Source: an uncultured Planctomycetota bacterium
GTDB taxonomy: Bacteria > Planctomycetota > Phycisphaerae > UBA1845 > UTPLA1
Length of the DNA: 57,542 nt
Assembly: GCA_900696465.1 (NCBI GenBank)
Contig: CAADGE010000039.1
Span: 1-57,542, forward strand
Direction of reading: 5' to 3'
Shown: piece after piece, positions 1 through 9,154 of the stretch
How positions within the stretch are numbered: position 1 is the first letter of the stretch
Layout: each line of letters begins with the position of its first letter
Translations under genes and position numbers: made by a program
The notes under the pieces: model-generated
Seen by the model: the letters and a program-made list of their open reading frames with translations, nothing else
What the model was told of the DNA's origin: nothing
The model's database searches: none

Positions 1-65
1 GCCCAACAAGGAAAAGAAAATCGCGGGGGACAACAACCCCCCAGGCGAAGGATAGAGGTATCCCT

Positions 66-86
66 CCCCCCCCCCCCCCCCCCCCC
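66..86. repeat. Homopolymer tract of 21 C
   Basis: An uninterrupted run of 21 C residues (a shorter CCC and one T precede it) lies about 170 bases upstream of the first gene. Nothing else recognisable is in bases 1-258. Such a tract is prone to slipped-strand length change, so it could modulate a promoter, but it is also a place where assembly and base calling fail. No promoter could be tied to it with confidence. Confidence 0.9.
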
Positions 87-258
87 GTTAAAATATACGC
101 CTCCGTGGAGTAGGTGTACAATATCGAAGAATGGAGAAGTCTACAAATTCCGTGGGCCTTGGAAGTTTACACAGCAAGCAGTTTCGTTCCTGCACTTGAA
201 GATTGAGTGTGCGTTTTGCTATCTGCTATAGGGCTATCGACTTAGAGCGGAGGTCCAA

Positions 259-1461
259 ATGAACCATTCACAGAAAACTTGCGTCCGACGACGTCTCTTC
301 CTGTGGTCTGGCATTTGCGTTCTTTGTCTGTGCTCTTTCCTGCCTGCGATCCTGGCACAGTCGTCGAACAACGGCAGAAAGAAACCCGTTGCCGAACTGA
401 AGGAACTTCTCCGTGAGTTTGAGCGCGTGCAAGGCGACACGAAGGCATCGCAACTTACGCTGAATGATAAGCATTCCTGGCGCGATAAACTCCTGAACGC
501 CGCAGGCACGCCACCCGTAAATTCGCTGGAGGCAAGCGTACTCCTTGAAGCGGCGCTGCTGACCGGCCAGCTTGACGAGCCGGAGAAAGCACGCGCGATG
601 CTGCTCGAGATTGCCGAAAACAAGAATGCCGGATTCTCGAACCAGATGCGCGCCGCACAGCATGTGATCGGCTTCTGGATCGATGGCACAGATCCCGGTT
701 TGATGATCCGAGCACTTGATTCGTACTCGAATGCAGCTACGCAGCGGGAACACGCTTCCTCATCGAATCATCGAGACGAGTACCAGAAGCGTACCGATCC
801 GTTGATGCAAGCGGCGGCTTATCATCGGGGGCGAGCATGGCTCGGTTCGGCACTGCATGCCGCCACGGAAGACCCCGCACGTTCCGCGCTTGCCAGAAGC
901 GCGCTCAGAGAATTCGACACTTATCTTGCTTCTGTGCCCGCGTCGGAAGCAGTCTCCGGATTCATTCCCCCCTTGAGGTATGTTTATTACCAAAAGGGGT
1001 TGGCACTTGCGATGATCGGGGATCAGGCATCGTTGCGAGAAACCGTACTCGAGATGCAGACGAAGCCCTTCAAAAATCCCATCAACCTGCTCGAATCAGC
1101 AGGGTATCTGCTTTATCAGGCAAGTCTCCAGGCCTCGTCACACGGCTCATCTTCTGAAACTGCACCTCAAGGTGACTCGCGCACAAACCTTGCCGCACAG
1201 ATGCGTAAGTACGAATCCCTGATTCGGCCCGACGATCGTTATTATGTTGAATATCAAAGGCAAATCATTCTGGCAGACCACGATGAACATAACTGGAAAA
1301 CCTGTCTCGAACGGATAGAAAACCTGCTGAATACGGAATATTCAAGCGTAAGAGATTACCTGGAGTCAAAGCCACGAATTCATAGCAATCTCCTGTACTT
1401 GCAGGGCGATTGCCTTGTACAGTTGGATCGAATGAGTGAAGCCCGCGCTGTTTTTGAGTAA
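259..1461 (+). CDS. Secreted TPR-like protein, probably cut short by an in-frame stop
   Basis: The start is set by a good ribosome site (GGAGGT ending 5 bases before ATG). Residues 1-33 form a signal peptide (basic RRR, hydrophobic core, LAQ cleavage). The rest is helical, with Ala/Leu/Arg-rich stretches typical of tetratricopeptide-type repeats, and its last part (LQGDCLVQLDRMSEARAVFE) is half of a TPR. The ORF stops at TAA 1459-1461, but the same frame continues LIDRFPNDSDSLLARSRVEKGW to a TAG at 1528-1530, which is the natural second half of that TPR (Tol-Pal-type 'RAxFExLIxRFPxS'). A single CAA to TAA change explains this. The family is inferred from pattern only; function unknown, probably periplasmic protein-protein interaction. 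It may be a pseudogene, or the stop may be an error. Confidence 0.6.
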   Translation: MNHSQKTCVRRRLFLWSGICVLCLCSFLPAILAQSSNNGRKKPVAELKELLREFERVQGDTKASQLTLNDKHSWRDKLLNAAGTPPVNSLEASVLLEAALLTGQLDEPEKARAMLLEIAENKNAGFSNQMRAAQHVIGFWIDGTDPGLMIRALDSYSNAATQREHASSSNHRDEYQKRTDPLMQAAAYHRGRAWLGSALHAATEDPARSALARSALREFDTYLASVPASEAVSGFIPPLRYVYYQKGLALAMIGDQASLRETVLEMQTKPFKNPINLLESAGYLLYQASLQASSHGSSSETAPQGDSRTNLAAQMRKYESLIRPDDRYYVEYQRQIILADHDEHNWKTCLERIENLLNTEYSSVRDYLESKPRIHSNLLYLQGDCLVQLDRMSEARAVFE

Positions 1462-1564
1462 CTTATTGATCGCTTTCCAAATGATTCCGATTCCCTGTTA
1501 GCCCGCTCCAGGGTCGAAAAGGGATGGTAGAAGAGAATGGTAACACAATCAGCACGTTGAACAA

Positions 1565-2371
1565 TTGACAACAGACTTGTTTACAGGGTCCACTGAAGGA
1601 GGATTTCTTGCGGCGGCTGTTACAGCATCGTACTTGTGGTTAGCAGCAGTATTCTCTTCGTTACCCTCGGCGCCATGCCAGTGCTCATATAACTTCATTG
1701 GTAACGACTGCTGTGACTATGATTTTACGTGCTTTGATGTTGGATTCGGCACTCCCGTTGTCATTTCGGACACGACAGAGGAAATGACACTTTGTGTACA
1801 GATCATACAGAACTGCAGCCCATGTACGGGTGCCTTTGGCGGCTGCTCAGGATCTATTACGTACACGGATACGGGCAGCACATCGTATGAAGGCGGCTTG
1901 CAAGCGGGCCTGAATAACCTGCTGAAGGGGCTACTCGGAGCCACGTTTAACGTAACAGCGCAATTCTCGGCCGGTCACACAACATCGACATCTCTCAGCG
2001 TTACCATCGAGCATACCTGCAGCGGCCATCCGACACCGTGCCAGGGCCTGATGTTTACTCAGAAGCTTCGTAACCGTTCTGTGGAGTTCAGGGTACCCAA
2101 GCTTGGCCAGACCTTCTTCCGAACGCGTGGTATCAGGCATGGAGCGGCGCTTCCCTGCTACCAGCATCCTGAAGATTGTCCAGATGAAGCTTCGTGGACC
2201 CATGTGGGCACACAAGAATTTCCATGCGAAACAGGATCGAGCGAAGGAACTGGAACTGATGATATTACAGGATTGTGTCACATCCAGCCGTCAACAAGCT
2301 GTGGTGCTGGCTGCATTCCCTGCGGTACCGGACCGAATTACAACGAACTGATACGGATTGAAGTGCCATAG
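1565..2371 (+). CDS. Secreted cysteine-rich protein of unknown function
   Basis: The ORF has no ATG start; TTG at 1565 is the first possible start after an in-frame stop. A hydrophobic stretch (about residues 14-36, ending SAPCQC) looks like a signal peptide. The mature part is rich in cysteine (CQC, DCCDYDFTC, CSPC, CGAGCIPCG), so disulfides are likely and an exported location fits. A strong GAAGGAGG (1595-1602) precedes a TTG at 1608 in the other frame, whose reading (LRRLLQHRTCG) begins like a signal peptide but stops at once; a one-base indel would join it to the main frame. The true start is therefore uncertain. No family recognised. It follows the TPR-like gene by about 100 bases. Confidence 0.5.
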   Translation: MTTDLFTGSTEGGFLAAAVTASYLWLAAVFSSLPSAPCQCSYNFIGNDCCDYDFTCFDVGFGTPVVISDTTEEMTLCVQIIQNCSPCTGAFGGCSGSITYTDTGSTSYEGGLQAGLNNLLKGLLGATFNVTAQFSAGHTTSTSLSVTIEHTCSGHPTPCQGLMFTQKLRNRSVEFRVPKLGQTFFRTRGIRHGAALPCYQHPEDCPDEASWTHVGTQEFPCETGSSEGTGTDDITGLCHIQPSTSCGAGCIPCGTGPNYNELIRIEVP

Positions 2372-2455
2372 CTGCACAGTGAATGAATCGTGAGTTGCAT
2401 ATCCAGACTGAACCTTGATACCAGTTCTTTTCGTCAGACATGAGCTCATGGCCTT

Positions 2456-3310
2456 TCATCCTTTGACGGCGCCGAGACTGAGTCCGCCGACGAACTGCCG
2501 CTGAGCGACGAAGAAGAGCACGATGCAGGGGATCATCGTGACGATGCTCGCGGCCATCAGGTAGTGCGCATCGCGGAAATCACCGTACTGATTCTGGAAA
2601 CTGTTCAGCGCCACGGCCAGCGTCATCTGTTCTTCGCTTTGCAAGTAGATTAACGGACCGAGGAAGTCGTTCCACGCAAAGATGAACGTGAAGATAGCGG
2701 TGATGGCGATCACCGGCTTGCAGATCGGCAGCATGATCTGCCACCAGATGCGCAGATGGCCGCAGCCGTCGATCCGCGCTGCTTCGACCAGGGCCTCGGG
2801 CACTTGCGCAAAAAACTGTCGGAAAAGGAAAACGTAAAAAGGCGTGCCGAAGAACATGGGCACGACGAGTGGCAGAAACGTATCCACCCAGCCGAAGGTG
2901 CGGAACATGATGAACATCGGAATCATCGTCACCTGCGCCGGCAGCATCATCGTGGCGATCATGAGAACGAAGAGCGTGTCGCGGCCGCGAAAGCGCAGCC
3001 GGGCAAAGCCGTACCCGACCAGACTGCACGAAAGAATCTGCCCGACGACGGAGAGGGTGGTGACGACGGTGGTGTTGGCAAGGGCATCCAGAAACCCGCG
3101 CCACGGCTGCGACCCCATCTTGGCTAGCGCGGCCGGATAATTATGCCACTGCGCCGACTCCGGCCAGAATTTAATACCGGTAGCCGCTTCCGTCGCCTCG
3201 GCCTCGGTCGACAGACTCGTCACAAACATCCACCAGAATGGAAAGAGCATGATCACACTGCCGCAGACGAGCGCGGCGAGGATGCTTGCATTCTTCCAGT
3301 TCGGCCGCAT
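2456..3310 (-). CDS. Carbohydrate ABC transporter permease, MalG type
   Basis: This 284-residue inner-membrane protein has six hydrophobic segments and the cytoplasmic EAA loop (EAARIDGCGHLRIWWQIMLP) that docks on the ATPase of MalFGK-type importers. The frame is open further upstream, but the ATG at 3310 (MRPNWKNAS) is chosen because it overlaps the stop of the upstream gene as TGATG, giving translational coupling. It is the last gene of the leftward operon lacI, GH13, binding protein-permease fusion, malG. With a glycosidase in the same operon the substrate is probably a malto-oligosaccharide (inference). No MalK-type ATPase is encoded nearby, so a shared ATPase elsewhere is expected. Confidence 0.9.
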   Translation of the reverse strand: MRPNWKNASILAALVCGSVIMLFPFWWMFVTSLSTEAEATEAATGIKFWPESAQWHNYPAALAKMGSQPWRGFLDALANTTVVTTLSVVGQILSCSLVGYGFARLRFRGRDTLFVLMIATMMLPAQVTMIPMFIMFRTFGWVDTFLPLVVPMFFGTPFYVFLFRQFFAQVPEALVEAARIDGCGHLRIWWQIMLPICKPVIAITAIFTFIFAWNDFLGPLIYLQSEEQMTLAVALNSFQNQYGDFRDAHYLMAASIVTMIPCIVLFFVAQRQFVGGLSLGAVKG

Positions 3311-5688
3311 CACTTCAACGCCTCGTAATACACGAACCGCCGCGAAGTCTTCATCAGGATCAGCGTCAGCGCGAGGATGATGAGCAGGAGCAGCCACGCC
3401 ATGGCCGACGCGTAGCCCATGTCGTGAAAATCAAACGCCTGGTTGTACAGGTACACCACGTAGAACCGCGTCGCGTCGCCGGGGCCGCCGCCGGTCATGA
3501 CGAACGCCTGCGTGAACACCTGAAACGACGCGATGATCGCGATGATCACATTGAACAAAATCACCGGACTGAGCATCGGCAGCGTCACACTGATGAACTT
3601 CCGCCAGCCCACTGCCCCGTCGATCTCCGCGGCCTCGTACATGTCCTTCGGAATACCCTTGAGGCCGGCGAGGTAGATCATCATCGTGCCGCCGATCGTC
3701 CACAGATTCACGATCGCAAACGCAGGCACGCCCCACACGTCAGCATCCTTCTCAAACCATGCCGGCGTCTGCCAGCCGAAAGGGAGCATCGGATCGACCG
3801 CCGAACGAATCAGCCCGTGCTCATGATGAAACACCCATTTCCACATGACCGCCATGCCCACGCCGGCCAGCACGCTCGGTAGATACCAGATCGCGCGAAA
3901 GACGCCGATCGACTTAAACTCGTGATTCATCAGCATCGCCGCGAGCAGCGCCAGAAGCTGTCCACTTGGCACGGCGAGCAGCGTATAGATGGCCGTCTTC
4001 GTCAGCGACTTGCGAAAGGTGTCGTCGCTTTGCCACATGGCGAAAAAGTTGTCGAACCCGACGGCCTGGGCGTGGTCCAGCGTCGTCATGCCGCTCCATT
4101 TGGTAAAGGCCAGCAAGATCGACAGGACTATCGGAAACGCAGTAAAGGCAGCAAACCCGATCACCCACGGGCTCACCATGAGGTTCCCCGCGAGTTCCTC
4201 GTGCATCGACAGTCCGCGCGGTCGCCCTCGCCACCAGAAGAACATCATCACCGATGCGGCCGCCATCATCGGCAGCCCCAGCACCCACGCCAACATCGCC
4301 CACGGCATCGGCGGATAGTCCTGATTGAACACCGCCTTGGCGTCATTATCGCGCCACTCCCGGCCGACGCGCGTCATCGCCGGCGCCACCGGCTTGTTCA
4401 ATTTGAAGATGTCCTCCATCCGCACGCGAAGCTGGTGCAGATAGCGCGGGTCCGCAGGCCAGTCGATCGGCTCGGCATACTCGGCCGCATCAAGAAAGGC
4501 CTGACAATTCGCCGGCTTCTGCTTTGGGTCGCAGAACGCGTCGCTGTGCGCCACGCTCCGAAGTGCCGGCATGGCGAGCCCCGCACGGCACATCAACTCC
4601 TGCCCGCGGGGGCTGTTGAGATACTTGATGAACCGCCACGCCTCGCTGCGGTGTGGGCTGCTCTCGGCGATCGCCCACGCTGTGGTGAAAATTCCATTTC
4701 GTTTCGGCTTGCCGGGTACGTACGGCAATGGGGCGAAATCCCAGTCGAACTTGTCGATCAGTCGATAGGTCGGGCACTTCCACCTGCCCAGCGGGCCGGC
4801 CATGCCGACGTTGCCGGCGAGGAACGGCTCCATAAGCGTTTCAAGCTGCGTCTTCGCAGAAACGAGGGTGCGGCGTTCATCGTGAAACCAGCTTTGCAGC
4901 TTTTCGAGAACGGCGTGCATTTGCGGATCGTCAAACTTGTACGTCGCCCAGTCGGGCGTCGCGAAGTCCTCTCCATGAGTCCAAAGAAAAATGCGAACCA
5001 TCGACTCCCAAGTAACGAAGTCGGCGCCGTAGCAGTCCGGCAGTTTGGCGATGGCCCGCGCGCGCTCGATGAACTGGTCCCACGTCCAGCCCTCGCGCGG
5101 CGGCTCGGGGACGCCGGCGCGGCGAAACAGGTCCTTGTTGTAATAGAAGCCGACGGTGGTGAAGTCCTTCGCAAGGCCGATGAGCTTGCCGCTGCCGATC
5201 CGACCCTTTTCCGCGTCGTAGCGAAAGCAGCGCAAAACAGAAGGAAAATAATCGTCGAGATCGACCGTCGGGATGCCTTCGGTCTTGTCGCGGGCGATGA
5301 GTTCGTCCAGATCGACGAGCAGGTCTTTTTCGGCGAGGTCTGCGGCCTTTTCATAACCAAGATAGAAGACGTCCGGCGGATCGCCCGCGGCGAACATGGT
5401 TTGCAGCTTGGTGTTGACCGACGCGGCCTGCCCGAGATTGATCCGCAGAATCTTGACGTCCTTGTTCACCGGCAGCGATTCGAAATCGGCGCAGAGCTGG
5501 CGGACGATCTCGTCCTCATTCTTCTCGCCCCAATGAAGAACCTTGAGCTGTACCTGCCCGGCGCGAAGACGCTCCTGTCGCCACGGCCGCGAGCCGACCC
5601 ATGCGAATGAGAACACAAGCAGGACCGTCGCGGCGAGGACAACAACTCCACGTAAAACACGACCGATTTGAAGTGTCAGGTCCCGCAT
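3310..5688 (-). CDS. Fused solute-binding protein and MalF-type ABC permease
   Basis: One 792-residue chain holds two parts of a sugar importer normally made separately. Residues 14-32 are a membrane anchor. Residues about 45-445 are a family-1-type extracellular solute-binding protein (KVLHWGEKNEDE start, GDPPDVFYL, GFYYNKDLFRRAGV, ETLMEPFLAGNVGMAG). A second membrane segment lies at about 461-486, followed by a MalF-like permease from about 503 with the EAA loop at 685-708 (EAAEIDGAVGWRKFISVTLP). The binding domain would be held outside between two membrane spans and the permease would be the rest. The frame is continuous with no sign of an error. It starts 21 bases after the glycosidase gene stop and overlaps the MalG-type gene by one base. 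Substrate probably maltodextrin, from context. Confidence 0.88.
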   Translation of the reverse strand: MRDLTLQIGRVLRGVVVLAATVLLVFSFAWVGSRPWRQERLRAGQVQLKVLHWGEKNEDEIVRQLCADFESLPVNKDVKILRINLGQAASVNTKLQTMFAAGDPPDVFYLGYEKAADLAEKDLLVDLDELIARDKTEGIPTVDLDDYFPSVLRCFRYDAEKGRIGSGKLIGLAKDFTTVGFYYNKDLFRRAGVPEPPREGWTWDQFIERARAIAKLPDCYGADFVTWESMVRIFLWTHGEDFATPDWATYKFDDPQMHAVLEKLQSWFHDERRTLVSAKTQLETLMEPFLAGNVGMAGPLGRWKCPTYRLIDKFDWDFAPLPYVPGKPKRNGIFTTAWAIAESSPHRSEAWRFIKYLNSPRGQELMCRAGLAMPALRSVAHSDAFCDPKQKPANCQAFLDAAEYAEPIDWPADPRYLHQLRVRMEDIFKLNKPVAPAMTRVGREWRDNDAKAVFNQDYPPMPWAMLAWVLGLPMMAAASVMMFFWWRGRPRGLSMHEELAGNLMVSPWVIGFAAFTAFPIVLSILLAFTKWSGMTTLDHAQAVGFDNFFAMWQSDDTFRKSLTKTAIYTLLAVPSGQLLALLAAMLMNHEFKSIGVFRAIWYLPSVLAGVGMAVMWKWVFHHEHGLIRSAVDPMLPFGWQTPAWFEKDADVWGVPAFAIVNLWTIGGTMMIYLAGLKGIPKDMYEAAEIDGAVGWRKFISVTLPMLSPVILFNVIIAIIASFQVFTQAFVMTGGGPGDATRFYVVYLYNQAFDFHDMGYASAMAWLLLLIILALTLILMKTSRRFVYYEALK

Positions 5689-5709
5689 GGATGAATGAAC
5701 GGGCGATGG

Positions 5710-8700
5710 TTATCGATCGGTTTTTGCCAGAATGGCGCCTTCGTACGGATGCAGCATCAGCCCGCGAAGATGACCGCCTTCGACGCGAACGTGCTCGTGC
5801 TTCATTGCTCTCGGACGCACGGTGGGCCGCGCCTTGGGATCGTCCGACGGCGGCATCACCAGCTCGCACTCCTTCGGATCATCCAGCCGAACGATCCTCG
5901 TCCCGTCGGGCCACGGCGAGGGCACGTCCAGCCGATGGCTCTCGCCGCTGCTGTTGAGGACGACAACAACCGATTCGCCGTTCAGTGTGCGTGTGTAGGC
6001 GAAGACGCCCTTGTCGTCCACCGCCGCCAAAGGATCGAACGAGCCGAGTTGCAGGGCGAGATACGAGTTGCGAATGGCGATCACCCGGCGATAGTGCTCT
6101 AGCACGTCCTGCTCGATCTTTTCTTCGGGATCGTCATACGGCATCAACTCGGGCCAGAGCATCGGCTTGCGGCACGAAGGATCGTCCGCGCCGTACATGC
6201 CCAACTCGTCGCCGTAGTAAATCATCGGTGCGCCGAGATAGGTCATCTGGAAGGTTGCCGCCAGCTTCTGCCGCACGTAACACTCCGGCGTCGGCTTGTG
6301 CGGGTTGTAGTTCGGACCGTTGTCCTGCAACCGATTGGCCTGGTCGTACTCCAGGTCTGGGTTCATGAACATCGACGCCAGCCGGTCGGTATCGTGACTG
6401 CCGTAGAGGTTCTGAAGGACGTAGTTCACATGGGGCGCGTACCAGCCGAGGACTTTCTTTAACTCTTGTTCAAACTCGCTCGGCTTGCTCCGCTTCTTGT
6501 CGTTCACAATAAAACGTTGTCCGGCACGTGCAAAAGGATAGTTCATCACCGCGTCGAAGGTCTGCCCGTCGAGCCAGGCCTTCGATTCCTCCCAGAGTTC
6601 CGCCACGATGTAAGCATCCGGGTTGATCGACTTGACGAGTGCCCGCCAGTCGCGCCAGAAGTTCGCATTGATGTCACTGGCTACGTCCAGCCGCCAGCCG
6701 TCGATGCCGTCGGACGGGTCGCCGTCGCCGTTCGGGTCCATCCAGCGGCGCGTCACGGCGAAGAGATGCTCACGCACTTCCTCGGCCAGACCTAGCGCGT
6801 CGTCATGTTTGAGGCGAGGCAGCGAGCCGTCGTCCCGATCCCACGCCATGTAATGAAACGGTTCCCAACTGGTGATGTCGAACCAGCCGGCATAACGCGA
6901 CTTCTTGCCGTGCTTGAGCACATCCTGAAAAGCCCAGAAGTCGCGGCCGACGTGGTTGAAGACGCCGTCAATAATCACCTTGAAGCCCTGCCGATGGGCT
7001 TCCTGTAGAAAATCGAGAAAGACCTTGTCGCTCTCTGACCACTGCCATGTTGCCGGATCGATCGTCTCGCCCTTGATCTTCTTGAGACTGTCTTTGACGC
7101 CGAAGTAATCATCGACGTGGCGAAAGTCCGACGCGTCGTACTTGTGCAGAGATTCGGCGAGAAAGATCGGATTGAAGTAAATCGCCGTGATGCCCAGTTC
7201 CCGCAGATAGGGCAGCTTCTCGCGCACGCCCTGCAAGTCTCCACCGTAGCGACGATCGTAGATGTACTCGTGGAAGCCGCCCTTCTCCTTGAAACGCCGA
7301 CGCGCGTCCTTCGCATGTGAGCCGTCGTAGGGCTCAAACCACTTGTGCGTCCACGGTACGGTCCGTGGCGGATCGTTCGCCGGCTCCCCGTTGCAGAAAC
7401 GCTCGGGGAAAATCTGATACCACACCACCCGCTTGGCCCAATCCGGCGTCTCGAAGGACATTCGCACCTCTGCCTCGAACGGGAGCTTCTCTCCGAAAGA
7501 CGGATCATCGGCCTTTGCAGGCAGCTTCTGGCATCGGGCCGAATCGAGCAAGGATCGCGCCGTCCCATCCTTCAACGTGAAAGTGTATGTTGCGGTCGGC
7601 GGCCGAATCCTGCACGTGGCCGACCAGTAATCATAACCGCCCCGCGTGTCGACCTTTGCCAGGGGCAGACTCCCGTTGACCTGCTCAATCCCCATGAATA
7701 CTTCTTCAACGTCGTCCTTCAGTGTCCTGACCGTGAACCGAACGATGTCCCGGCCGATCGGCTGGAAGTACTCCGGCCGGGACGGATCATGCCGAACCGC
7801 GCCGCACGCGATCTCATTCGAAATAGGCGAGCCGAACGTTGCCGCGTCGGGTCCGATGCGCAGGCCGCTGTTGTGTCCGCCGGCGCTGTTTGCTGTGCGC
7901 AGCGAAGGATCGGCCATCGGATCTTCGATCCATACCACGCCGTTGATCAGCAGCTTGTAAGCATGGAGGCCATCGGGCAGACGGACAATTCCCCGGAGGC
8001 GACACGGATCGTAGGTCTCCCGATAAAGCGGCGTCGCGCCTGCGCTCCAGTGATTGAAGTCGCCGACGACATCGACGCGTTCGATCTCGTCACGCCGAAG
8101 ACTGCTCGGCAGATTCGCGGCAGTCGGGTCAAACTCGAATTCGTGCCAGCCGTCGCGGTCGAGCGAGAGTGTACCGGTCGCCGAATCGAAGACCGCCAGA
8201 TAGTCGCCGGGCTCGAAGTTGCGAATCGTTCGCTCCGCGCGCGGCACGGCCTTGCCTGTCACCGGCATCACTTCAAGGACGTATGTGTGGTTGTCCGGAA
8301 TCGTCATGCGGGCGGCCCACTGGTCGCCGCCGGTCGGCAGGAGGAGTTTCGCAGCGCCGCCGCCTTCCTGTTTCGGATTCACGAGGAGTTGAAATCCAGG
8401 CCCGAGTACGCCGACCCAGCGTCCCTCACGTTCCTGTTCTCCGTAGTCCGCTTGCAGCAGAATCTCGTAGCGCCCTCGGCTGTCAAGCCGGAGCAAAGGT
8501 CGATGGATCGTTGCCGGCGATTTTGTAGTGAGCTTCCAGTTCTTTTTCTTCGAATCCACCCTCCGGACAGACCACTTGAGTTTCGGTTGTGCCTCGCCGA
8601 GATTCATCGCCGCCAGTTCGACGGTCGAGGTGTGCGGATTGGCCACACCGATCACAGGCGTCGGATATCGGCCGGCGACTGGTTCGAGACCCCAGTGCTT

Positions 8701-9141
8701 GTCATCCGGTTTGAGCCAGACGACGTACTCGCCTGATCGCGGAATGACCAGGGGAATGTTCTGTCCCGGCTGCACGAGTCGATCCTGCCCTGCGCTGCCG
8801 AGATGATGCGCCCAGGTGCCGTCGAAGACGAATTTGAATTCATACGCGCCGCTCTCCCAGAAACGTTCGAGCTGCCAGCGATCATCAACGCGCGAGAGTG
8901 CAAAGGACTTGTCACCGGTCGCCCAGTTGTTGAACGAGCCGGCCAGATTGACCGTACGCACATCCTGCGATGCGCGGACGACCGGCAGGAAACTGATGAT
9001 TCCACCGAGCAGCGACGCGATCGCTGCAACTCGTGCGAGCAGGTCCGCTCCGCGGCGCGGTGGATGAATCACGAATCTCCGAACGACGGTCGTTTGCGAA
9101 AACGTTTCAGCAAGTCGGCGGATGCCGGATCGAAGTCTCAT
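5710..9141 (-). CDS. Multidomain GH13 glycosidase (neopullulanase/cyclomaltodextrinase-like)
   Basis: An 1143-residue exported enzyme. A hydrophobic signal or anchor lies near residues 34-56. Two glycogen/starch-binding-like modules follow: one near 63-115 (VNLAGSFNNW) and one near 352-415 (VDVVGDFNHW). A third Ig-like N-terminal amylase domain lies near 470-555. The GH13 barrel runs from about 568 (VVWYQIFPERF) with region I DGVFNH, nucleophile Asp819 (DGWRLDVAS), acid/base Glu848 (VAELWEE) and Asp917 (GSHDTDR). A C-terminal beta domain ends the chain. The YQIFPERF opening favours alpha-1,4/1,6 malto-oligosaccharide hydrolysis. It lies 13 bases after lacI and 21 before the transporter fusion, so one operon would carry regulator, enzyme and import. 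Exact specificity cannot be told from sequence. Confidence 0.92.
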   Translation of the reverse strand: MRLRSGIRRLAETFSQTTVVRRFVIHPPRRGADLLARVAAIASLLGGIISFLPVVRASQDVRTVNLAGSFNNWATGDKSFALSRVDDRWQLERFWESGAYEFKFVFDGTWAHHLGSAGQDRLVQPGQNIPLVIPRSGEYVVWLKPDDKHWGLEPVAGRYPTPVIGVANPHTSTVELAAMNLGEAQPKLKWSVRRVDSKKKNWKLTTKSPATIHRPLLRLDSRGRYEILLQADYGEQEREGRWVGVLGPGFQLLVNPKQEGGGAAKLLLPTGGDQWAARMTIPDNHTYVLEVMPVTGKAVPRAERTIRNFEPGDYLAVFDSATGTLSLDRDGWHEFEFDPTAANLPSSLRRDEIERVDVVGDFNHWSAGATPLYRETYDPCRLRGIVRLPDGLHAYKLLINGVVWIEDPMADPSLRTANSAGGHNSGLRIGPDAATFGSPISNEIACGAVRHDPSRPEYFQPIGRDIVRFTVRTLKDDVEEVFMGIEQVNGSLPLAKVDTRGGYDYWSATCRIRPPTATYTFTLKDGTARSLLDSARCQKLPAKADDPSFGEKLPFEAEVRMSFETPDWAKRVVWYQIFPERFCNGEPANDPPRTVPWTHKWFEPYDGSHAKDARRRFKEKGGFHEYIYDRRYGGDLQGVREKLPYLRELGITAIYFNPIFLAESLHKYDASDFRHVDDYFGVKDSLKKIKGETIDPATWQWSESDKVFLDFLQEAHRQGFKVIIDGVFNHVGRDFWAFQDVLKHGKKSRYAGWFDITSWEPFHYMAWDRDDGSLPRLKHDDALGLAEEVREHLFAVTRRWMDPNGDGDPSDGIDGWRLDVASDINANFWRDWRALVKSINPDAYIVAELWEESKAWLDGQTFDAVMNYPFARAGQRFIVNDKKRSKPSEFEQELKKVLGWYAPHVNYVLQNLYGSHDTDRLASMFMNPDLEYDQANRLQDNGPNYNPHKPTPECYVRQKLAATFQMTYLGAPMIYYGDELGMYGADDPSCRKPMLWPELMPYDDPEEKIEQDVLEHYRRVIAIRNSYLALQLGSFDPLAAVDDKGVFAYTRTLNGESVVVVLNSSGESHRLDVPSPWPDGTRIVRLDDPKECELVMPPSDDPKARPTVRPRAMKHEHVRVEGGHLRGLMLHPYEGAILAKTDR

Positions 9142-9154
9142 GCGAGTGCCTGAT

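Noticed and set aside
3922-5610. Long plus-strand open frame (562 codons) opposite the transporter fusion
   Set aside because: It is the antisense of a gene with clear motifs; its own product is Arg/His-rich with no family features. High GC keeps such frames open.
7345-8736. Plus-strand open frame of 463 codons opposite the GH13 gene
   Set aside because: Shadow of the glycosidase gene; no signal, motif or ribosome site.
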